DNA of 64,000 nt from Dactylosporangium fulvum (GCF_025137375.1 NZ_CP073720.1:124001-188000); one strand, 5' to 3'. Shown: positions 21,337 to 31,457, numbered from the stretch's first letter. Numbers and translations are program-made. Notes: generated by a model not told the origin, from the sequence alone.

Positions 21337-21933
21337 GTGGAAAGGGGACCGTCCTTGACAGGCCCGGATCGTCCGGCAAAGGTGCTGCTCGTCGATGATC
21401 GGCGGGACAACCTGCTTGCCCTGGAGGCGATCCTGCAGGGCCTGCCGGTCCAGCCGGTCAGCGCCGAGAGCGGTGAAGAGGCGCTCAAGCACCTGCTGGT
21501 GGACGACTTCGCTCTGATCCTGCTCGACGCCCAGATGCCCACGATGGACGGCTTCGAGACGGCGCAGCACATCAAGCGCCGCGAGCGGACCCGCCACGTG
21601 CCGATCATCTTCCTCACGGCGGCGGACCGCGACTCCCACCTGGCGTTGCGCGGTTATGCCGCGGGCGCGGTGGACTATTTGACGAAGCCCTTCGACCCGT
21701 GGGTGCTGCGCGCGAAGGTCTCCGTTTTTGTCGAGCTCTGGACGATGACCCAGCAGTTGGCGGCCCAGTCCGAGCAGGTGCGCCTTCGCGAGACCGAGCT
21801 GCGGGCGGCGGGCGTGGCGGTCGACGAGGCCACCGCGCTGCTGAAGGCGGCCCTGGCCGCCGACGGCGAGCTGGGCCGGGCCCAGGTGGAGAAGGCCATG
21901 GCCGCATTGGCGAAGGCCCGCGCCCGCCTCTGA
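21337..21933 (+). CDS. Response regulator with C-terminal coiled coil
   Basis: 198 residues. The receiver domain (about 13-130) has LLVDDRRDN, phospho-acceptor Asp64 in LILLDAQMP and Lys in YLTKPFDP. A roughly 60-residue helical tail, rich in Ala/Glu and likely a coiled coil, carries no DNA-binding or enzyme domain. It would relay phosphate or dock on the hybrid kinase encoded just upstream. GTG 21337 and TTG 21355 (behind AAAGGGG) are both possible starts. Confidence 0.85.
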   Translation: MERGPSLTGPDRPAKVLLVDDRRDNLLALEAILQGLPVQPVSAESGEEALKHLLVDDFALILLDAQMPTMDGFETAQHIKRRERTRHVPIIFLTAADRDSHLALRGYAAGAVDYLTKPFDPWVLRAKVSVFVELWTMTQQLAAQSEQVRLRETELRAAGVAVDEATALLKAALAADGELGRAQVEKAMAALAKARARL

Positions 21934-21940
21934 GTGGCGG

Positions 21941-22267
21941 CTATGCGGTTTCCTGGATCATCAGCGCGCCGCGCAGGCCGGTGATGTCCAGGACGCGGAT
22001 GAGGAAGGCGCCCACGTTGACGAGGACCAGGTAGCTCTGCGCCATCGTGGCCTTCCGGCTCAGGACCACCAGCGTGCCCAGGCCCTGGGAGTCACAGAAC
22101 GTGACGCCGGCCATGTCGAGCACCACGCGGGCCGGGGGCTCGGAAAGTACCTCATCCACCGTCGCGGCCAGGCGTGGCACCGTGGACATGTCGATCTCGC
22201 CGGTGAGGGACACCACGGTTTCGGTCGGGGCGCGCCGCACGGTGACGGAGAGATCGGGCCGATCCAC
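21941..22267 (-). CDS. STAS-domain anti-sigma factor antagonist
   Basis: 108 residues comprising a single STAS domain. The expected phosphorylatable Ser60 sits in [10 protein letters not shown], matching SpoIIAA/RsbV. Partner-switching logic: an RsbW-like kinase phosphorylates Ser60 and a SpoIIE-type phosphatase removes the phosphate. Both activities could be supplied by the two-domain protein at 14864. It is convergent with the response regulator (8 bp apart). Confidence 0.9.
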   Translation of the reverse strand: MDRPDLSVTVRRAPTETVVSLTGEIDMSTVPRLAATVDEVLSEPPARVVLDMAGVTFCDSQGLGTLVVLSRKATMAQSYLVLVNVGAFLIRVLDITGLRGALMIQETA

Positions 22268-22368
22268 GAAGACAGCCTATATGTGGTCGGCGCCCGCAGT
22301 GGTGTCGGGCACAGGGTGGCGAGGGCGGCTCGGCGACGTTACCGAGCGGCTGTCAGAATGGGCAGGCT

Positions 22369-23694
22369 GTGACCGATTCTTACTCTGTCGGCCTCGGCCC
22401 TTATGCGGCTGACGCGCCGGCTTCGCAGGCATTGTTCGACCGCGCCCAGGCCATCGTGCCGGGTGGGGTGAATTCACCTGTCCGGGCGTTCCGGGCGGTT
22501 GGCGGCACCCCGCGCTTCATGGTCGGCGGCGAAGGCTGCTGGCTCACCGACGCCGACGGCCGGCGCTATGTGGACCTCGTCTGCTCCTGGGGCCCGCTGA
22601 TCCTCGGCCACGCGCACCCGGAAGTCATCGACGCGATCACCTCGGCGGCGGCACACGGCACGAGCTTCGGCACGCCGACGCCCGGCGAGGTCGTCCTGGG
22701 CGAGGAGATTGTCGCCCGGACGCCGGTCGAGCAGGTCCGCCTCGTCAACTCAGGCACCGAGGCGACGATGAGCGCGCTGCGGCTCGCCCGGGGATACACC
22801 GGCCGGGCCAAGGTCATCAAGTTTGCCGGCTGCTACCACGGGCACGTCGACGCGCTGCTCGCCGCCGCAGGGTCCGGGTTGGCGACGCTCGCGCTGCCCG
22901 ACACGCCGGGTGTCACCGGCGCGGCGGCGGGCGACACGATCGTGCTGCCGTATAACGACATCGCCGCCGTCGAGGCCGCCTTCGCCGAGCACGGGCCGAG
23001 CATCGCCGCCGTGATCACCGAGGCGGCGGCCGGCAACATGGGTGTGGTCGCGCCCAAGGACGGGTTCAACGGCAAGCTGGCCGAGCTCGCGCACCGGCAC
23101 GGCGCCCTGCTCATCGTCGACGAGGTCATGACCGGGTTCCGGGTCAGCCGGTCCGGCTGGGCCGGGCTCGAGCCGGTCGACGCCGATCTGTGGACGTTCG
23201 GCAAGGTGATGGGCGGCGGCATGCCGGCCGCGGCCTTCGGCGGGCGGGCCTCGATCATGGCCGCGCTGGCCCCCGCGGGCCCGGTCTACCAGGCCGGCAC
23301 CCTGTCCGGAAACCCGCTGGCCTGCGCCGCCGGCCTGGCCACCCTGCGCCTGGCGACGACCGAGGTCTACACGCGGCTCGACGCGACCGCCGCGACGATC
23401 AGCAAGCTGGCTTCGGAGGCCCTTGCCGCAGCGGGTGTACCGCACGTGCTGTCCACGGCGGGCAGCATGTTCTCGATCTTCTTCACCGCGTCGCCGGTGT
23501 CGAACTACGACGAGGCCAGGACGCAGGACGTCCAGGCGTTCAAGGCGTTCTTCCACGAGATGCTCTCGCGCGGTGTCTACCTGCCGCCGAGCGCCTACGA
23601 GGCGTGGTTCGTCTCGACAGCGATCGACGACGATGCGCTGGCCGTGATCCAGGCGGCGCTGCCACACGCGGCCCGGGCGGCGGCTGCCTCATGA
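22369..23694 (+). CDS. hemL: Glutamate-1-semialdehyde 2,1-aminomutase
   Basis: 441 residues; a class III PLP aminotransferase that converts glutamate-1-semialdehyde to 5-aminolevulinate in C5-pathway heme synthesis. Visible motifs are the N-terminal [45 protein letters not shown], and the PLP Lys279 in [11 protein letters not shown]. Length and order are standard. GTG 22369 directly precedes the first conserved residues. It overlaps the phosphatase gene (ATGA), heading a heme/cytochrome c assembly operon. Confidence 0.95.
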   Translation: MTDSYSVGLGPYAADAPASQALFDRAQAIVPGGVNSPVRAFRAVGGTPRFMVGGEGCWLTDADGRRYVDLVCSWGPLILGHAHPEVIDAITSAAAHGTSFGTPTPGEVVLGEEIVARTPVEQVRLVNSGTEATMSALRLARGYTGRAKVIKFAGCYHGHVDALLAAAGSGLATLALPDTPGVTGAAAGDTIVLPYNDIAAVEAAFAEHGPSIAAVITEAAAGNMGVVAPKDGFNGKLAELAHRHGALLIVDEVMTGFRVSRSGWAGLEPVDADLWTFGKVMGGGMPAAAFGGRASIMAALAPAGPVYQAGTLSGNPLACAAGLATLRLATTEVYTRLDATAATISKLASEALAAAGVPHVLSTAGSMFSIFFTASPVSNYDEARTQDVQAFKAFFHEMLSRGVYLPPSAYEAWFVSTAIDDDALAVIQAALPHAARAAAAS

Positions 23695-24335
23695 AGACGA
23701 TCGTCCACGTGCTGCGGCACGGTGAGGTCCACAACCCGGAGAAGGTCCTCTACGGCCGGCTCCCCGGCTATCGGCTCTCCGAGCTCGGCGTGCAGATGGC
23801 GAAGGCGGCGGCGCAGGCGGTGGCCGACAAGGACATCACCCACATCGTGGCCAGCCCGCTCGAGCGGGCACAGCAGACGGCCCAGCCGATCGCCGAGCAG
23901 TTCGGCCTGCCGATCGCGGTCGACGAGCGGCTGATCGAGAGTGCCAACTTCTTCGAGGGCAAGCGTGTCGGCGTCGGTGACGGCGCCCTGCGCGACCCGC
24001 GCAACTGGTGGGTGCTGCGCGACCCGATGACCCCGTCGTGGGGCGAGCCGTACACGGTGATCGCCGCGCGCATGTTCGCCGCGCTCATGGCGGCCCGCGA
24101 GGCCGCCGAGGGGCACGAGGCCGTGTGTGTCTCGCACCAGCTGCCGATCTGGACGCTGCGCCGGCACGTGGAGCGCAAGCGGCTCTGGCACGATCCGCGG
24201 CGGCGGGAGTGCAACCTGGCCAGTTACACGAGCTTCCACTTCGAAGACACCAAGATCGTGGGCATTTCGTACAGCGAACCGGCCGCGCACCTGGTGGCCA
24301 TGTCGCCGTCGGCGCGCCAGGCGAAGGGCGCGTGA
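23691..24335 (+). CDS. Histidine phosphatase family protein
   Basis: 214 residues. The phosphoglycerate-mutase-like signature VLRHGEV near the N-terminus supplies catalytic His10, with [14 protein letters not shown] and a second catalytic His in CVSHQLPIW. The substrate is unknown. Genes of this group commonly sit between hemL and the cytochrome c biogenesis genes in Actinobacteria (family knowledge), so a role in that pathway is suggested but unproven. Translational coupling to hemL is by a 4-bp overlap. Confidence 0.85.
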   Translation: MKTIVHVLRHGEVHNPEKVLYGRLPGYRLSELGVQMAKAAAQAVADKDITHIVASPLERAQQTAQPIAEQFGLPIAVDERLIESANFFEGKRVGVGDGALRDPRNWWVLRDPMTPSWGEPYTVIAARMFAALMAAREAAEGHEAVCVSHQLPIWTLRRHVERKRLWHDPRRRECNLASYTSFHFEDTKIVGISYSEPAAHLVAMSPSARQAKGA

Positions 24336-24339
24336 TGCG

Positions 24340-24882
24340 ATGAAGCGGGTCCTCGCCGTGCTGATCGCTCTGGTGGCACTGGCAGCCGTGTCGGCCTGCG
24401 GCGGCGATGCCCCTAAGAACGCGCTCGGCAGCCGCAAGATCACCGTCGACGACCGGGTCGCCGCGCCCGCCATGCGCGGCGACTACATGAGCGGCAGCGG
24501 CTCGTTCGACCTCGCCCAGCACAAGGGCCAGGTCGTGGTCATCAACTTCTGGGCGTCGTGGTGTGCGCCGTGCCGCAGCGAGGCACCGGAGCTGGAGAAG
24601 GTCGCCGCGGCGACCAAGGCCGACGGCGTCACGTTCGTCGGCGTCAACGTCCGTGACCAGCGCGACGGGGCCGCCGCCTACCTGGCCGACACCAAGCCCT
24701 CGTTCGGCAGCATCTTCGACCCGGCCGGCGAGCTCGCGCTGGAGTTCAACGTCCCGCCCAACTCGATCCCGGCGACGCTCATCGTCGACCGCAAAGGCCG
24801 GCTGGCGGCCGTGATGCGCATGGAGGTCGACCAGAAGGTCCTCGAGCCGGTCGTCCGTGACCTGTTGGCGGAGCAGGGCTGA
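24340..24882 (+). CDS. TlpA/ResA-like thiol:disulfide lipoprotein
   Basis: 180 residues. The lipoprotein signal ends AVSAC (Cys20), then comes a thioredoxin-like domain (about 35-178) with active site WCAPC (Cys75, Cys78) and the cis-Pro in NSIPATLIVD. It would keep the heme-binding cysteines of apocytochrome c reduced on the outer face of the membrane (CcsX/ResA role), passing electrons from CcdA, encoded next. ATG 24340 lies 4 bp after the preceding stop. Confidence 0.9.
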   Translation: MKRVLAVLIALVALAAVSACGGDAPKNALGSRKITVDDRVAAPAMRGDYMSGSGSFDLAQHKGQVVVINFWASWCAPCRSEAPELEKVAAATKADGVTFVGVNVRDQRDGAAAYLADTKPSFGSIFDPAGELALEFNVPPNSIPATLIVDRKGRLAAVMRMEVDQKVLEPVVRDLLAEQG

Positions 24883-24883
24883 T

Positions 24884-25627
24884 ATGGACGTCGGCAGCCT
24901 TGCGATGAGCGGGCCGCTGCTCGCCGCCGTAGCCGTGGCCGTGCTGGCCGGCCTGGCGAGCTTCCTGTCGCCGTGCATCCTCCCGCTTGTCCCGGGGTAC
25001 CTCTCCTATGTCACCGGCCTGGCGGGCGCCGATCTCGACTCGGGTCAGCGGCGCGGCCGCGTGGTCGCCGGGGTCGGCCTGTTCATCGCCGGGTTCACGG
25101 CGGTCTTCATCGGGCTGATCGTCCTCGCCACCCAGGCCGCCATGTCGCTGATGATCCACCGCCGGCTGATCGAGGTGATCGCCGGCATCGTGGTCATCGT
25201 GCTGGGCCTGGCGTTCATCGGCCTGGTGCCCGGCCTCGAGCGGCAGTGGCGGATCCAGAAGCTTCCCGCCGCCGGCCTCCTCGGCGCCCCCGTCTTCGGC
25301 ATGGTGTTCGCGCTGTCCTGGGCGCCGTGCACCGGACCGACCCTCGGCGCGGTGATCGCGCTCGGCTCGACCAGCGGCTCGCAGGCCCGCGCCGTGATCC
25401 TCGCGATCGCGTATTCGCTGGGCATCGGGCTGCCGTTCATCGCCGTCGGGCTGGGCTTCCAGCGGCTCATCGGCGTCGTCAAGTTCATCCGGCGCAACAG
25501 CCGCTGGGTGACCCGCATCGGTGGTGTCCTGCTGGTCCTGGTCGGGCTGGCGCTCGTCACCGGCCTGTGGAGTGAGCTGATGATCGCGTTGCAGGCCAAC
25601 GTCGGCGTCGGATCGGTGCCGTTCTGA
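24884..25627 (+). CDS. ccdA: Cytochrome c biogenesis protein CcdA
   Basis: 247 residues with six predicted membrane helices. The two redox-active Cys lie in the family motifs FLSPCILPLVPGY and SWAPCTGPTLG. It transfers electrons from cytosolic thioredoxin to the extracytoplasmic TlpA-like protein. The start lies one base after the tlpA-like stop, and its stop overlaps the resB start (TGATG). Confidence 0.93.
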   Translation: MDVGSLAMSGPLLAAVAVAVLAGLASFLSPCILPLVPGYLSYVTGLAGADLDSGQRRGRVVAGVGLFIAGFTAVFIGLIVLATQAAMSLMIHRRLIEVIAGIVVIVLGLAFIGLVPGLERQWRIQKLPAAGLLGAPVFGMVFALSWAPCTGPTLGAVIALGSTSGSQARAVILAIAYSLGIGLPFIAVGLGFQRLIGVVKFIRRNSRWVTRIGGVLLVLVGLALVTGLWSELMIALQANVGVGSVPF

Positions 25628-27207
25628 TGCGTTGGGCGTACCACACCATCGTCTCCGTGAGCCGGCGCGCCTGGCGCCAGCTGACCAGCATGCGCACCGC
25701 CCTGGTGCTGCTGTTCCTGCTCGCCGTCGCGGCCATTCCCGGCTCGGTGCTGCCGCAGCGCAACGTGTCGCCGGAGCAGGTCCGGCAGTACCTGGAGAAG
25801 AACCAGGAGTGGGGCCCGACGCTCGACCGGTTCTTCTTCTTCGACGTCTACGGCTCGCCCTGGTTCTCGGCCATCTACCTGCTGCTGTTCGTCTCGCTGG
25901 TCGGCTGCCTGGTGCCCCGGTTCCGGGTGCACGCGACGGCCCTGCTGCGCAAGCCGCCGAAAGCCCCGCAGCGGCTCGACCGGCTGCCGGCCCATGCCGT
26001 GCTGCCCTCGGCCGACCCCGAGGTGGTCCGGCAGGTGCTGCGCAAGCGGCGCTTCCGCACGGTCGTGCGGCAGGACGTGGACACCGTCGAGATCAGTGCC
26101 GAGAAGGGGTACCTCAAGGAGACCGGCAACCTGGTCTTCCACTTCGCCCTGCTGTCGCTGCTCATCGGCGTGGCATACGGCTCGCTGTTCGGCTGGCACG
26201 GCAACCGCCTGCTGGTGGCCGGCAAGGACTTCGCCTTCTGCAACACGCTGCTGAACTACGACGAGCACGCCCTCGGCTCGCGGGTCGGCGAGAACGATCT
26301 GCCGCGGTTCTGCCTGCAGATGAACAAGTTCTCGGCGTCGTACCTCGACAGCGGGCAGCCGGTCATGTACAAGGCCGACATCACCGTCAAAGAGCACGGC
26401 ACCACCAGCAACCACGTGCTGCAGGTGAACGATCCGCTGCGGCTCGACGGGGCCAACGTCTCGCTGCTCGGGCACGGCTACGCGCCGATCCTGCTCTACA
26501 CCGACAAGTACGGCAAAACGCACCGGACCGTCGCGCCGTTCCTGCCGAAGGACCCGATGCAGACCAGCGACGGGGTGGCGACGTTCCCGGACGTCAACAT
26601 CAACCCGGAGACCGGCAAGCGGGACGAGAAGGCGCAGGTCGGATTCCTCGGGATCTATCTGCCGACCGTACCGTCGGATCCCTCGCTGAACTCGTCGGCG
26701 TTCCCCGCGGAGAACGACCCCCGCCTGATGCTGCAGCCCTACCAGGGCGTGCTCGGGTTCGACGCCGGGGCGCCGCTGTCGGTCTACACCCTCGATCAAC
26801 GGCAGATCGACGCCGGGCGCCTGAAGAAGTTCGGCGAACCGGTGATGCTCAAGCCGGGCGGGTCGGCGACACTGCCCGACGGCTCCAAGGTCGAGTTCCT
26901 GGGCACCGAGCAGTGGATCAGCATCTCGGTCCGGCACGACCCGGGCCAGCCGATCATGCTCTGGGGGTCGATCGCGCTGCTCGCCGGGTTGCTGGGCTCT
27001 CTGGGCGGCAAGCGGCGGCGGGTCTTCTTCCGGATCACGCCCAACGGCGCCGCGGCGGGCGGCCTGCCCCGCAGCGACTATCCCGGCTTCGCCGAGGAGT
27101 TCGCGGCACTGGTACGTGCTGTGTCGCCCCCCGCCACCGATGTCCCGGGACAGGTGGCGCAGACTGATCAGGTCGTTTCGGTGCCGGACCGTGAGGAGGT
27201 CGTTTGA
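25627..27207 (+). CDS. resB: Cytochrome c biogenesis protein ResB
   Basis: 526 residues. Three N-terminal membrane helices (about 20-40, 75-95, 170-190) precede a large extracytoplasmic domain and a final helix near 440-460, the standard ResB/Ccs1 layout. Recognisable segments are LTSMRTALVLLFLLAVAAIPGS and FHFALLSLLIGVAYG. With CcsB it forms the system II heme delivery and ligation complex. The terminal bases overlap the ccsB start. Confidence 0.93.
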   Translation: MRWAYHTIVSVSRRAWRQLTSMRTALVLLFLLAVAAIPGSVLPQRNVSPEQVRQYLEKNQEWGPTLDRFFFFDVYGSPWFSAIYLLLFVSLVGCLVPRFRVHATALLRKPPKAPQRLDRLPAHAVLPSADPEVVRQVLRKRRFRTVVRQDVDTVEISAEKGYLKETGNLVFHFALLSLLIGVAYGSLFGWHGNRLLVAGKDFAFCNTLLNYDEHALGSRVGENDLPRFCLQMNKFSASYLDSGQPVMYKADITVKEHGTTSNHVLQVNDPLRLDGANVSLLGHGYAPILLYTDKYGKTHRTVAPFLPKDPMQTSDGVATFPDVNINPETGKRDEKAQVGFLGIYLPTVPSDPSLNSSAFPAENDPRLMLQPYQGVLGFDAGAPLSVYTLDQRQIDAGRLKKFGEPVMLKPGGSATLPDGSKVEFLGTEQWISISVRHDPGQPIMLWGSIALLAGLLGSLGGKRRRVFFRITPNGAAAGGLPRSDYPGFAEEFAALVRAVSPPATDVPGQVAQTDQVVSVPDREEVV

Positions 27208-28172
27208 TGGGTGGGTTGTCCAACCAGCTGCTGGTCGTGACGATCTTCAGTTACGTGCTGGCCATGATGGCGTATGCGGTGGAATACGCGTTCGGCGGCC
27301 GCAGCGTGATCGCCCGAGCGGCGACGCGCGAGCTGGCCGGCGCCGGCGGCCCGTCGGTGACCGTCCCGGTCGAGTCCGCCGCGTCGGCCGAGTCGGCGCC
27401 GGTCGTCGCGTCCGTGGGCGCCCGCCGCGCGGGCCTCATCGCCGTCGGCATCACCATCCTCGGTTACGTCGCCCACCTGGGTGCGCTTGTCGCCCGCGGT
27501 GTGGCGGCCGACCGGGCGCCGTGGGGCAACATGTACGAGTTCGTCATGACCGCCACCTTCGTCGGCGTCAGCGCCTGGCTGGTCGTGCTGCTCAAGTGGC
27601 GCAACCTCCGCCACCTCGGCGTGTTCGTCACGCTGGTGGCCGCGATCCTCCTGTCGATCGCCGGCATGACGCTGTACGTCCCGGTCGGCCCGCTGGTGCC
27701 CGCCCTGCAGTCGTACTGGCTGGTCATCCACGTCGGCGCCGCCTCGATCGCGTCCGGCGTATTCCTCGTCGGCTTCATCACCGCAGTGATGCACCTGATC
27801 CGCACCGGGTACGACGCCGGCAAGCGCAACTTCCCGTACTCGCTGGGCGAGCGCCTCCCGCAGGCGGTCTCGCTGGAGCGGGTGACGTTCCGCGTCCACG
27901 CCTTCGCCTTCCCGATCTGGACCTTCGGTGTCATCGGCGGTGCGATCTGGGCCGAGGCGGCATGGGGCCGCTACTGGAACTGGGACCCGAAAGAGGTCTG
28001 GTCGTTTGTCGCCTGGGTCGTCTACGCCTGCTACCTGCACGCGCGCTCGACCCCCAGCGTCAGCCGCAAGGTGACGTCGTGGATCGCCGTGATCGGCTGG
28101 GCGACGATGCTGATCAACCTGTTCGGCGTCAACCTGTTCGGCGGTGGCCTGCACTCCTACGCCGGCGTCTAG
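27207..28172 (+). CDS. ccsB: Cytochrome c biogenesis protein CcsB (CcsA/ResC family)
   Basis: 321 residues with about eight membrane helices. The heme-handling WWD-type motif is clear: WGRYWNWDPKEVWSFVAWVV. Conserved flanking His residues lie in VIHVG and YLHARSTP. It exports and attaches heme together with ResB. ATG 27207 follows a strong GAGGAGG site (27193-27199). It is the last gene of the heme/cytochrome c operon and convergent with the next gene, 6 bp away. Confidence 0.93.
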   Translation: MGGLSNQLLVVTIFSYVLAMMAYAVEYAFGGRSVIARAATRELAGAGGPSVTVPVESAASAESAPVVASVGARRAGLIAVGITILGYVAHLGALVARGVAADRAPWGNMYEFVMTATFVGVSAWLVVLLKWRNLRHLGVFVTLVAAILLSIAGMTLYVPVGPLVPALQSYWLVIHVGAASIASGVFLVGFITAVMHLIRTGYDAGKRNFPYSLGERLPQAVSLERVTFRVHAFAFPIWTFGVIGGAIWAEAAWGRYWNWDPKEVWSFVAWVVYACYLHARSTPSVSRKVTSWIAVIGWATMLINLFGVNLFGGGLHSYAGV

Positions 28173-28178
28173 CACTGC

Positions 28179-28940
28179 TTACTGCGTCGCCGTGACGATG
28201 CAGTGCCGCAGCTCGTCGACCGCCTCCGGGGCGCCTTCGACCGTCACGCCGCTCGGCTCGCCGGGGCTCTCCCGGTTCCACAGCCAGCGCAGCACGGCCG
28301 TCGGTGCCCCGCTGACGGTCACGTCGGCCGGGTCGTGTGCACCGTCCTCGACGGCGAACAGCCCCGGCCCGGTCCGCACCCGCCAGGCCGCGCCGTCGGT
28401 CAGGATGGCATATGTCCGGCCCGGCGAGCCGTCGAGGACGCCGGCGAAGTAACTGCCCCACTCGGCGACGCCGTACGCCACGAAGACCTTGAGCAGCTCG
28501 TCGATCCCGTCGACGGCGAGGTCGGTCGGCACGGGTGCAACCGGCTGCCCGGCCCCGAGTTCGGCGTCGATGCGGTGGATGACCGTCTCCTGCGCCATGC
28601 GCCGGCTCCAGAACCCGACGGTCTGATCCGGCGCGTACCAGGAGCCGGCCGGATCCGCGGGCTCGTGGGCGGCAAACTGGTCGAGCAAGGCCGCGTGGGC
28701 CCGGTCGAGCAGCGCGAGGGGCACTTCGTCGGCGAGCTCTTTCGGCGGCCACGGCTCGGGCTCGGCCCCGTCGCGGATGGCCAGGCTCTTGTGCAGGTAC
28801 ACCTCACCGACGTGGCGGGTGAGGTCGGCGACGGTCCACCCGGGACAACTCGGCACGGCCGCGCCGGGATCGATCTGCACGACGTTGCGCAGACGAGCAA
28901 AATCGCCCGCGAGGCAGTCAAGAAATCGGGCATGCTCCAT
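28179..28940 (-). CDS. Mycothiol-dependent maleylpyruvate isomerase-family protein
   Basis: 253 residues. An N-terminal DinB-like four-helix domain has the actinobacterial fingerprint VPSCPGWTVADLTRHVGEV (metal-binding His) and WSRRMAQETVIHRIDAELG. The C-terminal domain (about 165-250) has the MDMPI_C pattern ending AVLRWLWNRESPG. It is probably a mycothiol-linked isomerase or detoxification enzyme, but the specific substrate is unknown. Confidence 0.85.
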   Translation of the reverse strand: MEHARFLDCLAGDFARLRNVVQIDPGAAVPSCPGWTVADLTRHVGEVYLHKSLAIRDGAEPEPWPPKELADEVPLALLDRAHAALLDQFAAHEPADPAGSWYAPDQTVGFWSRRMAQETVIHRIDAELGAGQPVAPVPTDLAVDGIDELLKVFVAYGVAEWGSYFAGVLDGSPGRTYAILTDGAAWRVRTGPGLFAVEDGAHDPADVTVSGAPTAVLRWLWNRESPGEPSGVTVEGAPEAVDELRHCIVTATQ

Positions 28941-29007
28941 GTCGACAGTTCACCACAGCCGCAGGCCGAGGTCCGCCCCGTTTGCCTGCCAGCCGCCGGC
29001 GGTGACC

Positions 29008-29059
29008 TGATCCAGGGAAACTTCCGGTCGTCATGGCGACACGAAGCTTCCCTGGATCA
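29008..29059. repeat. 52-nt palindromic repeat element, copy A
   Basis: A near-perfect hairpin: TGATCCAGGGAA at one end pairs with TTCCCTGGATCA at the other, and pairing continues almost to a 2-base loop with about three mismatches. It matches the core of the element at 50756-50819 in length (52 nt) and at about 39 of 52 positions. It lies between a stop and a start and could also act as the mqnP terminator. Confidence 0.7.
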
Positions 29060-29097
29060 TGGGACTCTCGCGGAACCCCGCTGGCCGACCACCCGGG

Positions 29098-30000
29098 TTA
29101 CAGGCGGAGGCCGCCGAGGATCACCAGGTCGAGCAGGGCGAACACGAACAGCGCTATGCCGACGAAGCCGTTGGCCGTGAAGAACGCCCGGTTGACGCGG
29201 GACAGATCGTCGGGGCGGACGATGGCGTGCTCGTAGATGAAGGCGGCAGCCGTCAGGGCCAGCCCGATCCACCACAGCCAGCCGAGGCCGACCAGCACAC
29301 CGAACCACACGAACAGCGCGAACGTCACGACGTGCGCGATCGTGGAGAGGCTGAGGGCGAACGGGACGCCGAAGCGGGCCGGCACCGAGTGCACACCGAT
29401 CTCGCGGTCGACCTCGGTGTCCTGGCAGGCGTAGATCAGGTCGAAGCCGCCGATCCACAGGCCGACCGCCAGGCCCAGGACCCAGGCCGGTCCCGAGCCG
29501 CGCAGATCGCCGGTGACCGCCAGCCAGGCGCCGACCGGGCCGACCAGCTGCGCCAGGCCCAGGATGGCGTGCGGCCAGTTGGTGAACCGCTTCCCGTACG
29601 GATAGACGATCAGCGGAACGACCGCCAGCGGGGCGAGGGCCAGGCACAACGGGTTGAGCAGGGCGGCGGCGCCGAGGAACACCACCAGGGCGACCGCCGC
29701 GCCGGTCCACGCCGTGCGCACGCTGACCGCACCCGTGACCAGCTCCCGCTTGGCCGTGCGCGGGTTGCGGGCGTCGATGTGCCGGTCGATGATCCGGTTG
29801 GCCGCCATGGCGAACGTGCGGGCGCCGACCATCGCGATCGTCACCAGCAGCAGGTCGACCCAGTTGATGCGCTGGTCGCGCACGGTCATGACGGTCAGCG
29901 CCGCCAGAAAGGCGAACGGCAGCGCGAACACCGAGTGCTCGATCGCCACCAGCCGCAGGAACGCCTTGACCCGGCTCGGGGGTGCCTCAACGAGCGTCAC
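29098..30000 (-). CDS. mqnP: UbiA-type prenyltransferase, menaquinone pathway
   Basis: 300 residues with eight or nine membrane helices. It carries the two Asp-rich prenyltransferase motifs NRIIDRHIDARNPRT and DTEVDREIGVHSVP, which bind Mg-diphosphate. Linkage to UbiD- and UbiX-type genes, and an mqnE gene at 41.5 kb, identify it as the 1,4-dihydroxy-6-naphthoate-pathway enzyme MqnP rather than MenA. The GTG start overlaps the UbiD stop by 4 bp. Confidence 0.88.
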   Translation of the reverse strand: MTLVEAPPSRVKAFLRLVAIEHSVFALPFAFLAALTVMTVRDQRINWVDLLLVTIAMVGARTFAMAANRIIDRHIDARNPRTAKRELVTGAVSVRTAWTGAAVALVVFLGAAALLNPLCLALAPLAVVPLIVYPYGKRFTNWPHAILGLAQLVGPVGAWLAVTGDLRGSGPAWVLGLAVGLWIGGFDLIYACQDTEVDREIGVHSVPARFGVPFALSLSTIAHVVTFALFVWFGVLVGLGWLWWIGLALTAAAFIYEHAIVRPDDLSRVNRAFFTANGFVGIALFVFALLDLVILGGLRL

Positions 30001-31457
30001 TTGAATCCATACTCTCTCCAGCGCTTGTCGACCCGTGCCACGACCTCGGGCGACATGACCATCTCTTCCGGCCAGCCGCGATGGTAGCCCTCGGCCGGGC
30101 CCTTGCGGGTGGCGTCGATGCCCGCCTTACCGCCCCAGAACTGCTGGTAGGAGGAGTGGTCGAGATGGTCGACGGGGCCTTCGGTGAGCAGCAGATCGTG
30201 CTTGTAGTCGACGTTGCCGAACGCGCGGAATGCCACCTCGGCGTAGTCGTGGACGTCGCAGTCGTCGTCGACGACCACGATGAGCTTCGACAGGGACAGC
30301 AGGTGGGCGCCCCAGATGGCGCTCATGACCTTTTGCGCGTGCTTCGGGTAGCGCTTGCGGATCGAGACGATCACGCAGTTGTGGAAGACGCCCGCAGCCG
30401 GCAGGTCGTAGTCGACGATGTCCGGAATGAGGATCTTGAGCAGCGGCAGGAAGATGCGCTCGGTCGCCTTGCCGAGACCGTGGTCCTCCTGCGGCGGCTT
30501 CGACGTGATGATCGAGTGGTAGATCGGCTGCTTGCGGGTGGTCATGCACTCGACGTGCAGCACCGGAAAGTCCTCCACCGGCGTGTAGAACCCGGTGTGG
30601 TCGCCGAACGGGCCCTCCGGCAGCCGCTCGCCGGGCTCCAGGTAGCCCTCCAGCACGATCTGGGCGTTGGCCGGCACCTGGAGCGGCACGGTCAGGCAGT
30701 CGACCATCTCGACCCGCTCGCCGCGGAGGAACCCGGCGAACAGGTATTCGTCGATGTCGGACGGCAGCGGGGCACTCGCCGCGTAGGAGACGACCGGGTC
30801 GGCGCCGATGGCGATCGCGACCGGCAGCCGCTGGCCGAGCCGCTCGGCGACCGCGTGGTGGGCGGTGGAGTCCTTGTGGATCTGCCAGTGCATGCCGAGC
30901 GTGTTGTGGCTGTGCTGCTGCAGCCGGTAGAGCCCCAGGTTGCGCTTGCCGGTCTCCGGGTGCTTGGTGTGGGTCAGGCCGAAGTTGTGGTAGATGCCAC
31001 CGTCCTCGGGCCAGACCTGCAGGCCGGGCAGCCGGTTGAGGTCCACCTGGTCGCCCTTGTAGACGACCTCCTGGCAGGGAGCGCTCTTCACCCGCTTCGG
31101 CGGCACGGCCTTGAGCTGCATGAGCTTGCCGATGCCGTCGCGGATGCCGGCCCAGCCCACCGGAAGCTCGGGCTTGGCCAGCTCGCCGATCCGGGCGCCG
31201 ACCTCGTCGAGGCGCTCGACACCCAGCGCCATGGCCATGCGGCGCTCGGTGCCGAACAGGTTGATGGCGACCGGCATGTCGCCGCGTGTCGGCCGGTCGA
31301 ACAGCAGCGCCGGCCCGCCGGCCCGGACCGTGCGGGTCACGATCTCGCTGATCTCCAGGTGCGGGTCCACCGGAACGGTGACGCGGTGCAGGTCGCCCGC
31401 CCTCTGCAGGGCAGCCAGGAATTCGTTGAGGTCCGCATAGGGAAAGCCGCGCGCCAT
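29997..31457 (-). CDS. ubiD: UbiD-family decarboxylase (menaquinone biosynthesis)
   Basis: 486 residues; a prenyl-FMN-dependent UbiD decarboxylase. Family segments are GLHR-type GGIYHNFGLTHTKHPETG, EGPFGDHTGFYTP (catalytic Glu region) and KRYPKHAQKVMSAIWG. Length is typical. By context it decarboxylates the prenylated naphthoate in the futalosine branch (MqnL role), using cofactor from the divergent UbiX. ATG 31457 (MARGFPYADLN) begins the conserved region. A longer frame upstream overlaps ubiX and is not used. Confidence 0.92.
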   Translation of the reverse strand: MARGFPYADLNEFLAALQRAGDLHRVTVPVDPHLEISEIVTRTVRAGGPALLFDRPTRGDMPVAINLFGTERRMAMALGVERLDEVGARIGELAKPELPVGWAGIRDGIGKLMQLKAVPPKRVKSAPCQEVVYKGDQVDLNRLPGLQVWPEDGGIYHNFGLTHTKHPETGKRNLGLYRLQQHSHNTLGMHWQIHKDSTAHHAVAERLGQRLPVAIAIGADPVVSYAASAPLPSDIDEYLFAGFLRGERVEMVDCLTVPLQVPANAQIVLEGYLEPGERLPEGPFGDHTGFYTPVEDFPVLHVECMTTRKQPIYHSIITSKPPQEDHGLGKATERIFLPLLKILIPDIVDYDLPAAGVFHNCVIVSIRKRYPKHAQKVMSAIWGAHLLSLSKLIVVVDDDCDVHDYAEVAFRAFGNVDYKHDLLLTEGPVDHLDHSSYQQFWGGKAGIDATRKGPAEGYHRGWPEEMVMSPEVVARVDKRWREYGFK